NCBI GenBank assembly: GCA_003344405.1
Contig: NOWV01000194.1
Coordinates: 62,001-126,000 of the forward strand
DNA: 64,000 bases
Direction of reading: 5' to 3'
Source: Trichoplax sp. H2
Taxonomy: Eukaryota; Placozoa; Uniplacotomia; Trichoplacea
The position numbers and the translations under genes were made by a program. The notes beneath the pieces were generated by a model. It did not search any database. It had not been told where the DNA came from and saw only the letters and a list, made by a program, of their open reading frames with translations. Positions 13,401 through 27,978 of the stretch are shown piece by piece; the stretch's first letter is position 1; every line of letters starts with the position of its first letter.

Positions 13401-16400
13401 GAGTGGGATTCTTGAACTATGCGTTGATATAATGTCGAAATACCATGGTCAATATGAATTACATTGATTACTGATGCAGTACTTTTTCCATCTCAATCAT
13501 TTTCTAACTACTACCTAAAGTAAGTTCCCACGAACTGCTATCTCTAGCACATTCCAAGACTGCATTTCTTATTATAAAAGATACTGTATCCTTTCATTAT
13601 GAAAGTCGTTTTAGACAACAATAATTGCTCACAGTTCCAAATCGAAAAATATCCTATCAATTTTTTTCAACTGCTAACAATATGCCCTAACCGATAATAA
13701 CACTATGTTCCCATTCAATTAGACATTAGTCGGCACATCAGTAGCTACTAACATTACTGTTATATCATTGTAGCTGCAGTATTTACTGCTGTATTAATAG
13801 AATCCAGCCTCGTTAACCAATTACTGTGCAAAGTGAAAACAGAGAAGAATTAGCTCTAATAAGTAACACGAATAATGACTTTGCATCGTCATTCTATTCC
13901 ATACAATACTCTATCTTCTAAGGCATTCCACTGCTATTATGTCATGGACGACAATAGTGAATACAACTTAATGCATATTTACAAGCTTAGCTGAAACAAT
14001 ATGATAACTCTAACCTCAAGTCATAAATAGAAAGGGATTGTTAATATTAATGATATTTTATTGTATCTAGCAACCGCATTGTTGTGATCTGCTTCTATCA
14101 ACGCCTTTGCTTAGTCAACACCAAACAATTGAGCGGCTTAACTTAGGCCAATCTCATATTAAATTATGAAGCTAAATCCTATAGGATAAAATTTATGATA
14201 CACATATACATTAGATAGATACGAATTTTTCATCACTGCCACGAGGCGACGAGAAAATAGATAGCTAAGAACGGCATATCGCCCTGATGATTGTGCCAAA
14301 TCTTAGCATAGCTTATACCGCTGCGGTTAGGGCATTCTAATAATCGTTGATCAATCAGGAAATAAAATAAAATTTTTGAGCAAAGTCCTACTAACTCTAG
14401 ACCTTGGCATAGTTAACTCTACTACTGATTCTACTTTAGTAGACAATTGATATCATTAAAAATTGCTTTTCCTGTTAGCTTTAGTTTTGAACAGCAGGGT
14501 AAAGGGAAGGGACAGGATAATAATATATATGAGCATTGACTACATAATAGCTAATTCATTCGCCCAAGTTATAATACTGAAAACAGAACATCAAAGCAGC
14601 TCATAGTTACTATGAGTACTTAAAAGTAAATTAAAAATATAGGAAAAAGCTTGCTTCTAGAAAGTAACTCATAAGCCATAAGCTATCACTAAGTAGTATT
14701 AGTTGGACTATCAAAGGTAGTTCTTGGTTCATTAATTCAGCCTGGTAGAAATTTGTATCCAATAAAACAGATTCCATGCTAAATATCGATATACTGCCAG
14801 ATTTGGCAAGTAATAAGCATTAGCATCATTAAGATTTTCCCTAATTGAATATATATTTTGCTAATTAAATAGGATAATAGCAAACTTATACATTGCACTA
14901 AAAATAAATGATTAAAAAGATCATGGACTTTAGTCATGCTATTGTGGCCACAATCATTTATATTTAGTAACATATGGGAGTATTAATTCTTTCCCTTATT
15001 TGCATGTTATGACTCCAACAATTTAAATTCTCCACAGTATGCCCATAAATTCTATCGTTGACCTTGCTAAAGGATGATTGCATTAGCTTAATATAACACT
15101 ATTCGATTTTTCAACTCTATTAGTGTACACGAAATATTTAGTATACAATTACTATACGAGCTCACAAGTATTGGGCCGTATACTACGGACAATGCATTCA
15201 TTTATTGATGTGATTACCCAAGCAAGATGACAATACGTCAAATCTGTGCCACCATGTTGGTCAAAAAATGATTTATTGGCTTATTTTAATGATTTTGAAG
15301 ATGAAATAATTCATCACTAGTTATGCAATCCTTGCAAGTGTAATAGTAACCATCACTGGTATGTAACATATACAACAAAAATGAGGAAAAATGTTAACGC
15401 GGAGTTTAAACAATTAAGCAGCGAATAGTAAAGTGAAAGTAGTAGTTCCAGTAAGATTGATAGAGCAGCATATCAAAATAAAATATATACTATCCTGTAC
15501 ATGTTCACAACTTTTTGTATTCAATGTTACGATTCCTTGTCAAAAACTGCCGGTATCATGCCTTAACACTTATAACTCCTCCAATAATCTATTAGATTCC
15601 TTCCTACTCTGTACATTTTATCTTTAGTAAGCAATATTCAGCGGCATAAATATAGCCAACAGTATCCTTCCTAATACTATAAATGCATACTATTAAAATT
15701 GGACGTGATAATCCATTCAAATGCCGATACAGAAATGAGAGATGAAATATGGCAACAGTAGCTATTTTTTGATGATCACCGATATCAATTTTCGATGTTG
15801 AGTGCGTTCTATATTCAAGGGTAAAAAGATCGATACCGGTGCTTTGCTTCTCTGTGATGATTAGGTAGGTGACTTATGGAATAAATATTTCAGATTAAGT
15901 CAATCACCTATGTCAATTACGTGATTCCTTACTATTCTATGCATATTACCATCTACTGAATTAATACGACATTGGACAACGAACAAGCAGCCTGATGATA
16001 GGGTTACTGACGATTTAATATCTACTCTGAAAGTAGGATTAATAATCCAGTTTAATACAGAGATAATAACGGCAAATGGTATTTGGCAATGGTATCTATT
16101 TCTTAGCAAGCAGCTCCATTCGATGTTAATTGTACTGCATCCGTCTAAGGATAGAACTGATAGATAGATACCGATACTTTATCATACTCACAATTACTAA
16201 GCCATATACGGTACGTAATCGATATTTCGCATTGGATTGTGTATCCATCCAGATTAGGAAACTTATAAAACTTTATGCGTTATATCTTCTACATACACAA
16301 CATCGGATAAAGAGTATACAACATAGCAGCGAATTACTGAGTATAAAATGGCCTACCATAGAAGCAAGGGTGATAGCCAAGTCGCATACGGAAATAAAAA

Positions 16401-17828
16401 TGATGGATGGATGATGAATTGAATATGGTAATAGCGCTTACTTTTAGCCATAAAGTATATACGATGCTAATGCACCACATACATCCAATAAAGAATTTGA
16501 AAGATAAATGCCGGTACTGTAACAATAATTAATTGAATTCGAACTTAATAAATATTTCAGATTTGATTGATTATTGAAAGCAGGATAAGATAGAACTATT
16601 GCAATCATTGTAGCCTATTAAGATATACTCTTAGAAGTCAAATTTTATTAAATGTATACAAGATCCCATAAGTCTTTATGCTCAGAAATTTTTTACGGGA
16701 TATTATAATTATGAAATACAATATTTGAAGGATTAGTGTTCGGAAATCTGCGATAAATAGTATCTTGATTAAGACTGTACTTCAGTTATTATTCTTTCGT
16801 TGTACACCCGGTAAAAACTGATCGTATAGGATATTTTAAAAGCAAACCTTGTAAATCGTGATTTTGCAGGATTTAGAGTATTGCAGAATATTGCAAAAAT
16901 ATTTATTACAGTATTTTTTCTGAATTGAAGTGACTTAATATTTACTTTAAAGAAAATCGATATAAAGTTTTTACCCATTTAGCCACTGCTGAAACGAAGA
17001 CTATTTACATACACATCAATAATTTTCAGTAAAACTCTTTTTCATGAGTTTAGAAAAAACAAAAAATACCGATTTGTTTATCTGGTCCATACAGTAGTAT
17101 TTAATCATTCTTCTACAGTTTGCTTATTTTTAATTAATGTAAGCAAGTAACTGACTTTATTAATCAATCTACCTCACAAATTTTACGCTATCAAGATAGA
17201 ATTCTCTCCAATTTAAACACTGATCAAGCTAAAATTGAGATATAAAACAAAGGATATTGATTTATTTTATCGGTTCATGGTGCTCATTCTAATATATTTT
17301 ATTTATTCCTTCAGTTAATATAATCTAGAGGACTATTTCATTAATCATTCCTATAAATAATACTATCAAGTTAGAATTATGATGGCATTAACTCAGTAAG
17401 GAGACTAAAATGTCCAAAATTATTCTCTGAAGCTCATAAATTCTTACCTAACCAATTTATGACTACACGTATTATAAACAGTTTTTACACAAAATAAATA
17501 AATATTACGTTTACTTATCAAAGTAGATGCGGTATCTGCGCTATGATAGTGAATGCTTATGTTATAGTCAATGTTCAAATATAATTTTAATAAACACCAT
17601 AGATTATCGATGTTCTTGTGATGATACATTTTTAAAAACATTCTGCGATCATTGCAAGTATAATTTTACATTTATTCAAGCGTCTCTCTTTTTAAATTTT
17701 AGTTATTTACGCTATAGTAAGGCTCCAGGTTGAAAATTACTGGATATAGGTCTAAATAATCGATCTAAACATCGATAACTAACCTACTATATACGGGTTA
17801 TTATTTCTATTCGATATTTATACATTAT

Positions 17829-20800
17829 TTACATTTCGTAGTCATACATGTATTCATCTTCGCCTTCATCTACTTCGATACCATACCTTGCAGCAAGAAA
17901 GTTGACAGCTTTTTGCAAACTATTGATTGTCTCTGACATTCCATCAATTCTATTTCAAGATTATAAATCCCATGTGAGAGAGAATGATAAAAATATTTCG
18001 TAAGTAAATTTCTCAACTGCAGCTAACATCTATAATTCTTACTCTAAAGCTTCATTTTCGACTTCTCTCCGTAATAGTGTATAGTCTGAACTGTCATTTT
18101 TTTCGTTTTCGTAACTGAGACTGGAATTGTTAAGTGCTCGTTTTCTTAACGTTTGAATAACCTATAAATGATCAATAAGTAAAGTATTTCAATATACAGT
18201 ATTTTGATACGCAATAATTAACGTAGCATAATAGCGGATAGAATAAATCTGTAGACATGATGGCAATCTTTTCAAGAACGAAATGACTTTAAATTAATAG
18301 AAAAGCCAAAATATATCTCTGGTATACGATTTAAAATTATAGCACTGAATAAATATAAACTTTGGATAATGAAGCAGCGTTTTGCACCCAGTTTACTCAT
18401 AGATCAATCTATCGCTATGTTACAAATTTTTTATAGTATTATACTCTGTTAAAAATTTTAAATTGACCCATTCAGATAAATTATCAAGTAAATTAAATCA
18501 TTAGACTACGAGCTTTTACGGTGTCATTTACAAGTAAGTGTATTCTTCAATCGGTTAATTACGTTATCAATTCTTGGTCAACATCATACTTTATTAAAAA
18601 TGTTAGTATATCGATTCGGGTAAATTGTCATGCTTGGCTTATGCAGAAAGCGCTTCCGATACCAATATGGGAACGCGCTATCCAACGCTGTGGTAAAATC
18701 AACTTTTTTAGCTAGTTTCTGCATGCTGGCATGTTGTTGAACTGTTCCGATATCGCCTACAGCCAGCCCAATCTAGTAGAAATATTAATTACTTTATGTC
18801 ACGATTTTTAAAACGGTAATTTTAACCATCATATAAAGATGCGTTACCATCAAATTAACTAAGACAATATTCATAGTGATGGCAAACATAACCAAAAATA
18901 TGAGCGTTAGATTTGGATAAGGAACAGCACCACCAGTTTTAGCATTAACATAAGTATCCACGTAATCAATTTCTCCTAACATGGATATAATAACTTTGGT
19001 AATAGCAATGCCTAAATTGCTATATGATCCCTAAATAAATTTATTACAAGTTATTATGCAAAAGAGCAAGATAAATATCTGATATTATACTTAAATGGAA
19101 TAAGAGGTAATTGAAAATCAGTTTAAACAGTAGGCCACATAAATATTAATTAGTATTATTAAAATCCAAGCTAGACAAAGCTAACGTACCTGATTTCGCA
19201 GTAGCATATTAAATGCAACTGCGTAAGCTATAATAAACATAAAGACAACGATAGAGACCTTCAAGACAGTTTTAAGAACGGAAACAAACATCAAGACGTA
19301 TAAACCCATGTACTGGATTCTGTTATATAAAAGAAATTAATAATTTCAATTAAACACAATAATTATAATGTAACCTATTACTATCTGTTAAAATTATGTG
19401 AGAATGGAAATTCAAGAAATCTGCAATTGTTAACACGTACATTTTAATATCTGTTATGAAAGTAATTGAGTCATGGAATCTCAATTATTTTAAAGTCTAT
19501 GATTTCATTTTCAATATAAACAAATATATTATACCATGGACCACTACTGTATTTTACTATACCGTTATAGCCAATAAATTTACTAACATTATCTTAAAAA
19601 TATAATATAATACTACTGTTAAAGAAGTTCCTATACTTTGAATTCAATTTCTCCAACCTCATTATTCGCTGTATTTACTCTGTCTGTATAAGTGCATATT
19701 TATCATTTTTCTATCAGCATGGGTTATAAGAGCACTTGCAAATTACCTTTGTAGAAATAATATCAAATTCATCCAGGCCAAAAATATAGCGATTGTGCCT
19801 ACTTGCCATTGGAAGTCGTCAGGTTTATATCCAATAGGTTGTATGAAAACCATGGCAGAAATGTATACAGTTAATTCAAGATAGTTAACGGGATCAAGAA
19901 AGTACTTCCAATTCTGTGAGAAAAACAGCAGGGATCATAAAAATTTGATTTTAATTTTATAGTTGAAGTTAATACGAGCAAGTACTAGAGCGAACCGAAG
20001 AAGATATATGAGTGAAGAATTGAATAAATAATATTGATTCTACCGTATGCATACAAAAAATTAACCTGATGAGCAAGTTGTAAACCTTCTTTCGCTCCAC
20101 AAATAATTGTAAGTAGGAAAATTAATGTTTGGCAACTAATTAGTAATGGCCCGGCAGGTTCAGGTGTAGACTGTGTACCATTCGTTTGGACAGAAGGTCC
20201 CACTGTTGTCGATACTACACGTCCAAAATCTCTACTAGCTTGCACGACATAAACGGTCATGAAAGTGACAAATAACATGTAAAAGAACATATTGAAGTAA
20301 AGTACGAATTTTTCTCCATAATCCCTATGATCAAAAAGAAATTTGAGCATTCTATTAATAATTGAACTGTTCATGATTCTCAAATTTACGCAGCTCAATA
20401 GTAAGCGTTCTAAATGATCCCAAGAAATATGGATTGAATTACCATTTCATTCGACTATAAGATATCGTCAGAGGATGCTGCAATAACTTGACTCTATTAA
20501 ACTTAGCCATAGTCTGTCGGTAAGTGAAAGAAAAAGATTAATTGTGGGTGATTATCTTAGTTTGACTTTTAGTTAATTATTACTTCTTCGATCAATACAT
20601 AGTATATGAATGCCAATCTTACGTCTAGATGATGCAACGATGGCAAAATTTTAAAAACAGTAATATCATTCCCGTGATCAGTCTGAAATCTTACCGCCAT
20701 AGCGAAAAATTCTATTCCGGTACTCATTTCTTCCGGTGTTGATTCCATATAACTAAAATTGAAAGCCACCTTCATGTCGCCAATATCCATATTTCATTTC

Positions 20801-23800
20801 GAATTATCCAAAAATTTAAAAAGAAAGGAATACTTATTACTACAAAGATATCAGAAAACATGAATTACACGTACTAAATAAAAAAAACCTCGAGGTATTA
20901 TATCATGAATTAAAACTTCCGCTTCACAAATTTTGTTTTTACATCTCTATTTGTGCTATAGGCGCATATGCGGGAAATCATCTATTCAGCGATATAGGTA
21001 TACCTCTAGATAACATTAAACTATGTTCAAACTATTCTATCCTTTTGAGTGCAATGCAAGCGCAAAATAAAGTAAATCTCTAGTCATTACCGAATAATCA
21101 AAATTTTCTCTGCTGTGATGAGATTCTTCAATACATTTATCTAGAACTTCCTAAAAATACAAAACTTATTGATTAATTACTACCACATATAGATTGAAAA
21201 GAAAAGATGATCGTGAACAGTAGTTATTTAATGCATTAATTATTTGGACAAGAAAATATTCAAAATACTGTAAAGTATCCAAATCTTTGTATTTGCTATT
21301 AATATTCTTACCTCAGCAACTGTAGGCATCTTCTCAATCAGACGTTTCATGGGTGAAAATCCATCGTAAGCTTTGATATCCATGACTTTATCCCAGCTGT
21401 TTTAAATAAATGATCGATTAATATCGATACAAGCTGCTAATTCATACATCCACTTCATAGTTTACCAGAATCATTATTTCGGATGAATTAGTAAGCACAG
21501 CAATGATTAAATATAGCAGCATAATTTCTTACTATTTGCTTTGGATAATTGCCAGTCCGACACTGGAGCAGCAATTCTCAATAGCTACATCTAAGCATGT
21601 TTGATTTTCGCTATTCAGCAAGGTAACATCAGCTCCACGCTCTAATAGGACCTTAACCACATTCTCATGACCCCAAGCAGAGGCAAGATGCAGTGCAGTA
21701 TTCTAATCATCATATTACAATATTAAATCATTCTATTTCGTCGCAATTACGAAGAGAAGACCTTATATATTAATTTTAGCATTAGGTATGCAGTACATGG
21801 AAAAATTAAATCCTTTACTTACTTTATTCAGATCAGAAGCATTGATTAAAATATCGTTATCTAGAATTAATTTAATAATCTCGACATGACCATAAACTGC
21901 AGCATAGCCTAATGGCGTTTGACGGTTATCATCCCTAATGGATATAAAAACATTTCAGTAACATAGGCATGCCATATATCGGTATTATTTTCTTCATACG
22001 ATCGTTACTTCGAGAATAGCTTGTAAATTGGACCTTTCTATTACTCAAATCGTGCTTACATACTTTCACTAATAACGCAACATGTCACCATGATTCGCGA
22101 ACGTTGCTAGCTCTATTTATAGTTAGGATCTACGCTATGTTATTTCGCATGCTAAAAATCTTATGCATCCTTAGCTGAAATTACAGGATGACTACACATG
22201 AATAAATCTTATACAGTTCTAATAAGTCTTATAGAATGATTTCATTTTAATATTTAATACCATAGAATCATTTAAATTTATTTTATAATTAAAATTATTT
22301 AATTTAACAATACCGTACATATCAATGCCTATCTTAAACATTCCATATGAAATTATAAATCTTAACCGGAAAGAATTTTTAAAGCAATATGTTGATAATT
22401 GACAGCTTGTATTATTCATATTAACCTACCTGCAATCTAAATTACTTCCTTGCTTGAGAAAATAGAGAACAATATCTTTATGGCCCCCGATCACTGCAAA
22501 ATGCAATGGTGTTCGACCTCGCTTATTTTGAGAATTGATTAGTTTAGGAGCCATTTCACAAATGACTTGAACACACTGAATTCGACCGCTACGAGCAGCC
22601 AAGTGTAATGGTGTATTTTCATCACGATCAAATTGCTCCACTTGAGCACCATTTGCTAGTAGTAGACGAATAGCCTAAAGCAATTAAACCAAAATGAACT
22701 CTTATCCCTTTAATATGAAATTAGAGGATTGTATCAATCTACTCATCCTGCGATCGTTGCCAGCTATTCTGTCCACTCTACCTGAATATAGCCACGTTGC
22801 GCTGCGATAAATAAAGCTGTTTGGCATAGATCGTCCTCACAGTTGATAAGTTCTTGTCCACTATTCTATAGTATGTAGATCATTAATTTTATACAATTAC
22901 TTGTCTCATGTCGACAATGTCATTTTTAGTCATGGTATTGAACAGCCATTCAATTATTTCTAATGTCTGATTATCACCAATTGTAAGTATAGACATATTT
23001 CATAAACTAATAGCTATAGAATAATGGCTAGATGACAAGAGTCTATTTAAAATCAAACATGTAGAGTTACTTATATATAAATAATACCATGATGAATGAA
23101 TTAACATTAAACTAACAATTTTAGTGAGTTGTAGAAAGCAAATGATATACTTTTAATTTTGTAAATGTATCCTAGTTTGAATTAAAGGACACTGAATAAT
23201 TTAAAATGCATCTTGACTTATAATCTATTGGATAATATACCGGCCACAAGTAATTACCTCCAGTAAGATTTTAATCGTTCCAACATGATCATGATCAGCA
23301 GCCCAATGTAAGCATGTTTTACCGTCTTTATCACGAATATCTAAACGAGCACCATGTTGCAGTAGGCAATCCACGGCTTCGGTATGGCCTTTCCATGAAG
23401 CACATAGAACTGGAGTAAAATGGTCACCATCTCTCATGTTAATTTTGGCGTGCTAGTTAGTCATCAGTAGGAATAAACATTTAATCAATGATGATTACTC
23501 ATTCCTAAATAGTAACAATTTGGTATTACAGCGACTATTTATTTTTTTCTCATTAGTAAAAAACTAAGGATGAAAATCTGCTCAATATTACTTCTTTTAT
23601 AAAATAGATCACGAGTAAACATGCGGCCAGCCGTTATTTTCCCTTATTTTCACATAACTCATATTAGACAACCTACGTTTAACGTTCGATGCAAAATCGA
23701 GCCACTAAATTACCTTTTTAATTAAGAATTTGATGAAATCCACGCGATTGTATAAAGCAGCTCGATGTAGCGGTGTCATATGATTAACATCGCGAATATT

Positions 23801-26800
23801 CAATCGGCAACCATGCCCGGCTAAGATTTGTCCAATATTAATATAGCCTTTAATAGCAGCAATATGCATCGGAGTATATAAATTTTTCTACAGAGAAAGA
23901 CATATGTTATAATTTCAATATTAATTCGGAATTCTCCGATTAAAATGGAAAGAAGGCAATGATGAAAGTAGAATCAGCTGCTATGAATATCTGCGCTGTG
24001 AATAATTGTTAGCTATATTAGAGAAACGGTGATATTTTACAATATTAATAGATGAATACGATTAAGTACAAAGTATATCTTAAACCAATTGTAATTAACG
24101 AGATCATGAATATATTCTATATTGTCATAACATATCTTAAAGCTGAATAAACATGGTACTCGGTTAAGAATTAAATCAGTATCGACGTCTCTTAGGATTG
24201 CAAGTTGAGTTTCTCCAATTTCTAAGGCTAATGCAATACACTGTTTCACTAAGGATCTTCGCAACAGGATCTGATCACAATTTCCACTATTGAGAATGTT
24301 CGAAAACTACGTTACTATACCCGCTGAGCATTCACTTCAGCCCCATGATCAAGGCACAATTTAGTTGCTTCGGAATGGCCATTCTGAACGGCTAGATGTA
24401 GAGCAGTTTCACCTTCGTTATCCACACTATTAACAAATGATTTAATGTTAATTTCTCGGCTTCTCACTGAAAGAAGAATAAAAAGAAGAATAATAAACAG
24501 AAAGAGTTAATCTGCATGGTTAAAGATGTCAATACGCTTAAACCAGTCGTTAAGTCATATCATATACCTGCTTGCAGGATTACTTCCATCACTCTGATGT
24601 TACCTTTAGCCGCTGCAAGATGATACGCTGTTGTTCCATCTAGCGCTTGCCTCATTGGATCAGCTCCTGATGCTAACTAATGTAACATAGAATCTTGCTG
24701 TTTATGAAAGTCGATCGTGTAGCCTTCTACTAGAGTTATTGCAATACCAGTTAATCATAAGGACATGAAAATAAGAACTTACGAATAGCTCACAAATAGT
24801 TGACCGACCAAATTTTGCTGTATGATGTAGTAAAGTTAAACCATTGCGTTCAACACGATGCATTAATAGATTTGCTTGAGTTGGCTTTTCTAGAAGTAAA
24901 GTCTAGCAGGTGGATAACATCAATCAAAAACTATTACTAATTAAGCTAAGATATCGAAGCGAAAGAATTCAAAATACATCAATTGCATAAGTTAACACTA
25001 AAAAATAAGTGCTAACTTGCGCTCTTTTATTACTGTAAAGCTTCGCCAAAAGTATCAAGACAATATTTTATACCAGATTTTAAGTTTAGCAGATGGAAAT
25101 GCTTGAAGCTTGTACATTGTGAAATGAAAGCTGCCAATTTATAGTTTTTTAGTACTGTAAAGCTTAGGCAAAAATATGAAGACAAAATTTATACTAAATT
25201 TTTAGTTCATCATAGGCAAATACCGGAAACTTATACATTGCAAAATGATAGCTGGCAGCTAATGCTAGCTTGTGCACGTTTTTTGTGAAGCCAAACAGAT
25301 AGCTTTCGGTTAAATTTCACATCAAATTTATGCTTGAAAAATACGCATGGTTAAACAAATAAGCGGCATAAAACAAAGTCAAAAGATGAAAGCGAGCTTG
25401 TATTGGATATTCTAACAGTAAAGCTCAGCAGATAGTACCATGTACTTCTAAGCATTATAGAAAGAAATCCTTTTAATCGCGCCTGTAGCTAGTTGTGCTA
25501 ATTATATGGTAGGTTTGCACTGTTAAATCTTCTACTTTAATGTAGCTTTCCCACTAAATTATTTTATTCTCACAATATAATCTTTCTAGCTTTTTCTTTA
25601 GTACTGATGAGTATAATTGGGCTTATATTAAAGCCAAAGAATGCAAAAATGTATAATAGCGAAAAGAAACTGCAACAGATCTATCCTCAATTTTTGTATC
25701 GTAAAGGCGTACGAGAACAAAACCTTAGCTTACAGAATTAAAACATGTTTGTATACGTTTATAATCACATTGATTCTACGATCGTATTCTCCACTAGACT
25801 ACTTTAGCAAAGCTATGTGGATAGAGTCCATCCATTTGTACACAGAAGAGCAATTACATTGAAAGCTTGGTTATGATACTTTGTCATATTGCGATTAAAG
25901 GTACTTAATTACAAGTTTTGCTAATAATTTTCCAAGCTAAAGATTCATTTCCTAGTGTTATTATTAACTGAAATAAGAATTCTACCTCCACACTCTCGCG
26001 ATGGCCATATTTTATAGCCAAATGCATGGCAGTGCATCCACTTAAATCTTCAATAGAGCTATCGGCATGATGGGCTAATAGCGTTTTTAGACAAATGGAA
26101 TTTTTCATGGCAGTAAAATGTAATGGTGTTTGACCGAATTCTCCACGAACATTAACATCTAAATCAATTAATATGAGCAAAAATACTTAGTATATTTGTC
26201 TTTGTAGCCAGAGTCTTTAGCAGACTATGTCTAGTACATAAAATCTTTTGCTTTATTTTGCACAACATTACAATATCGATTTTATATCCTTTTACCTCTA
26301 GTTTGAGATATTACAGAGATACTCAAAAGGACTTTTGCACACTATCATATCAAATTTTGCCTTTATTTTATTTATTTTTTTGTGATCGTTATAAATACGC
26401 TAGAATTTACTTTAGTGCAGCAATGTAACACTGTTGATTTCGGACATTTTCTCTCTACTGTATGTCTTATAATTTCCATAGTAGATTAAGACACACTTCT
26501 ATATGCTATGATAATATTAGTTTCATGCATTTTTTGCCTATACTTTGTGATAGCTGTAGATCGGTGAAAAGCTATTTTTACTTTTCATCACAATATTGGT
26601 TTATATGCTTTTACCTCTACTTTGAGATAGCTACAGAGACTAAATCGGATTTTTGCACTCTACCATATACAATTTTACCTCTACCTTTTTTTACTTATGT
26701 GATCGTTATAGATACACTAGAATGTACTTTTATGCAATGTTGCAGTATCAATTTTGTGCATTTTGCGTTCTATATTATGTGGTAGCTACAGTAGACTACG

Positions 26801-27688
26801 ATATACTTCAATACATCATCCTACTGTTCGCAATAGATATAGGAAAACTAAAATCTTGACCAATTATAGTTATTTCTTTAGTATAGTTTATAAAAATTTT
26901 TAGGACAGTACCACAACTATGATTCCATACATACAGTACTGCAGAATTTGTTGCGTTAACGTGCATAGGCATAAAATGCAATTTATAATGAGAAATTAAA
27001 GAAGATTAAGATCAAGAGCTAGATCTTGTTGTATCTAAATAATATAACAGAATTGAATCGATGGTGGAACATGATTCTGGTAATGATCACATTGTTTTGT
27101 ATCCCTACTGTAACGCAATTTAAACTAATGCTTTTGCCACATTTAAGAAGGAATCAATGCTAATTCTTACCTGCACCAATTTCAATTAAGTATTTAACGA
27201 TATCAACATGATCACCCAAGACAGCATAATGTAATGGAGCCATCTCATACTCATCTAATCTATTAATATCATGATGATTCTTGCGATCGGATAAAATATG
27301 TCTTAATATGCCGGCAACACCTTCTTTAGCAGCCTTCAAGATCATAACAAGCTTAAAATTAGCTAGGGATACAGATATGGCAATATTGAGTTTTATCCCA
27401 GAAAAGTCTAGCCATCGTTCGATTAATCAAACTTACCCGATGTACACTAATGTTAATGTCAACTTCTGGTAAAGTAAAGCGCGAGCGAGCAGTAACAGCT
27501 TGGACTCGTTGTAAATCAATGGATGGTAAACGGAAATTATATCGATTGTTGATGGTAATGATTGGAGCACTTTCACTGGAAGAACTTTTGCAATCGTCAA
27601 AGTCTTCTTCATCATCTTCTTGCAAACGAATAGAAACAGGGTTCCCAACAGGATTACGATAGGATCTTCGGCTAAATATTTTAGACAT
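17829..27688 (-). CDS. TRPA1: TRPA-type ankyrin-repeat cation channel
   Basis: A complete gene in about 23 exons. The start is ATG at 27688 (MSKIFSRRSY), ahead of an acidic Ser-rich N-terminus (exon 27437-27688). Ankyrin-repeat exons follow at 27171-27351, 25986-26158, and near 24.8, 24.6, 24.4, 23.8, 23.35, 22.8, 22.55, 21.9 and 21.6 kb, with repeated TPLHxAA-type motifs. The pre-S1 linker lies near 21.35-20.45 kb and ends in MKW. S1 (with a long S1-S2 loop) and S2 are near 20.3-20.07 kb, S3-S4 at 19.9-19.75 kb and S5 at 19.3-19.2 kb. The pore exon (about 19.03-18.84 kb) contains ISMLGEIDY. S6 and the TRP-like helix (about 18.77-18.6 kb) begin IGLAVGDIGTVQQHAS and include YPNR. A coiled C-terminus ends in EDEYMYDYEM and TAA at 17829-17831. 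TRPA1-family channels are plasma-membrane cation channels for irritants and temperature. Two reactive-cysteine positions known in human TRPA1 appear substituted (see findings). The gene looks intact. Confidence 0.93.
25033..25262. repeat. Intronic tandem duplication, period about 121 bp
   Basis: Two diverged copies inside a TRPA intron start with ACTGTAAAGCTT (about 25033 and 25154) and end with a TACATTG..AAATGA.AGCT block. Both copies are non-coding. Confidence 0.6.
26280..26790. repeat. Intronic tandem duplication, period about 320 bp
   Basis: In the intron between TRPA exons 2 and 3, the block TTTTACCTCTA.TTTGAGATA ... TTTTTGTGATCGTTATA.ATAC (26285-26410) recurs at about 26605-26720. Open frames here (26462-26785 and 26653-26859, plus) are chance frames across the second copy. 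Confidence 0.6.
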
Positions 27689-27753
27689 ATTTTCTAAGTA
27701 GGCCAATACAGAATGATTTTTGTATAATAACTATTAGTAAAATAGGTCGTAGA

Positions 27754-27978
27754 CTACTCATATGCAAAAATTGCAGAAATGGCAGCAATGATGAGTGGAA
27801 AGAGTATAAATCCAAATCTAACAAATACTGCTTCTAGCTTAGAATGCTGGTGATGTGATAGTTGGCCAATATTGCAGAATTGAACAAGATTTATATCTTT
27901 ATAAGTTATTTTGCAGGAAATGATAGATATTTCAGCTGATCGAGATGGCTTATTGAAAAACAGGTAAAGAGAAATCAC
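27754..27978 (-). pseudogene. Frizzled/Smoothened-like TM6 fragment
   Basis: A 75-codon frame without a true ATG (it opens at GTG) ends in KLEAVFVRFGF, a hydrophobic helix and FAYE, followed by a stop. This resembles the third intracellular loop to TM6 of Frizzled receptors, where a KLEKLMVRIG-like turn leads into TM6 and CYFYE. The preceding 40 residues do not match. On the same strand near 28360-28400 a short frame contains GTCSIGF, reminiscent of the Frizzled second extracellular loop. No cysteine-rich domain or other transmembrane helices were found nearby. I infer a broken receptor fragment 66 bases upstream of the TRPA start. It could instead be an unrelated exon. Confidence 0.35.

Larger units (their letters stand above)
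9801..17828. other. Gene-free AT-rich stretch before the TRPA 3' end
   Basis: About 8 kb without a supportable gene. It contains two decayed tandem repeats listed separately (about 10411-11000 and 12414-13400). The longest frame (16130-16414, 94 codons) has no domain and no plausible splice partners. The 3' untranslated region of the TRPA gene should occupy the last few hundred bases, since that gene ends at 17829 on the minus strand. Confidence 0.5.

Noticed and set aside
16130-16414. 94-codon frame in the gene-free stretch
   Set aside because: Its composition is dominated by Ile/Arg/Tyr from AT-rich DNA, and an opposite-strand frame of similar quality overlaps it.
24037-24264. 75-codon minus-strand frame inside TRPA as an extra exon
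   Set aside because: It contains no ankyrin motif, and the flanking ankyrin exons already join in frame without it.
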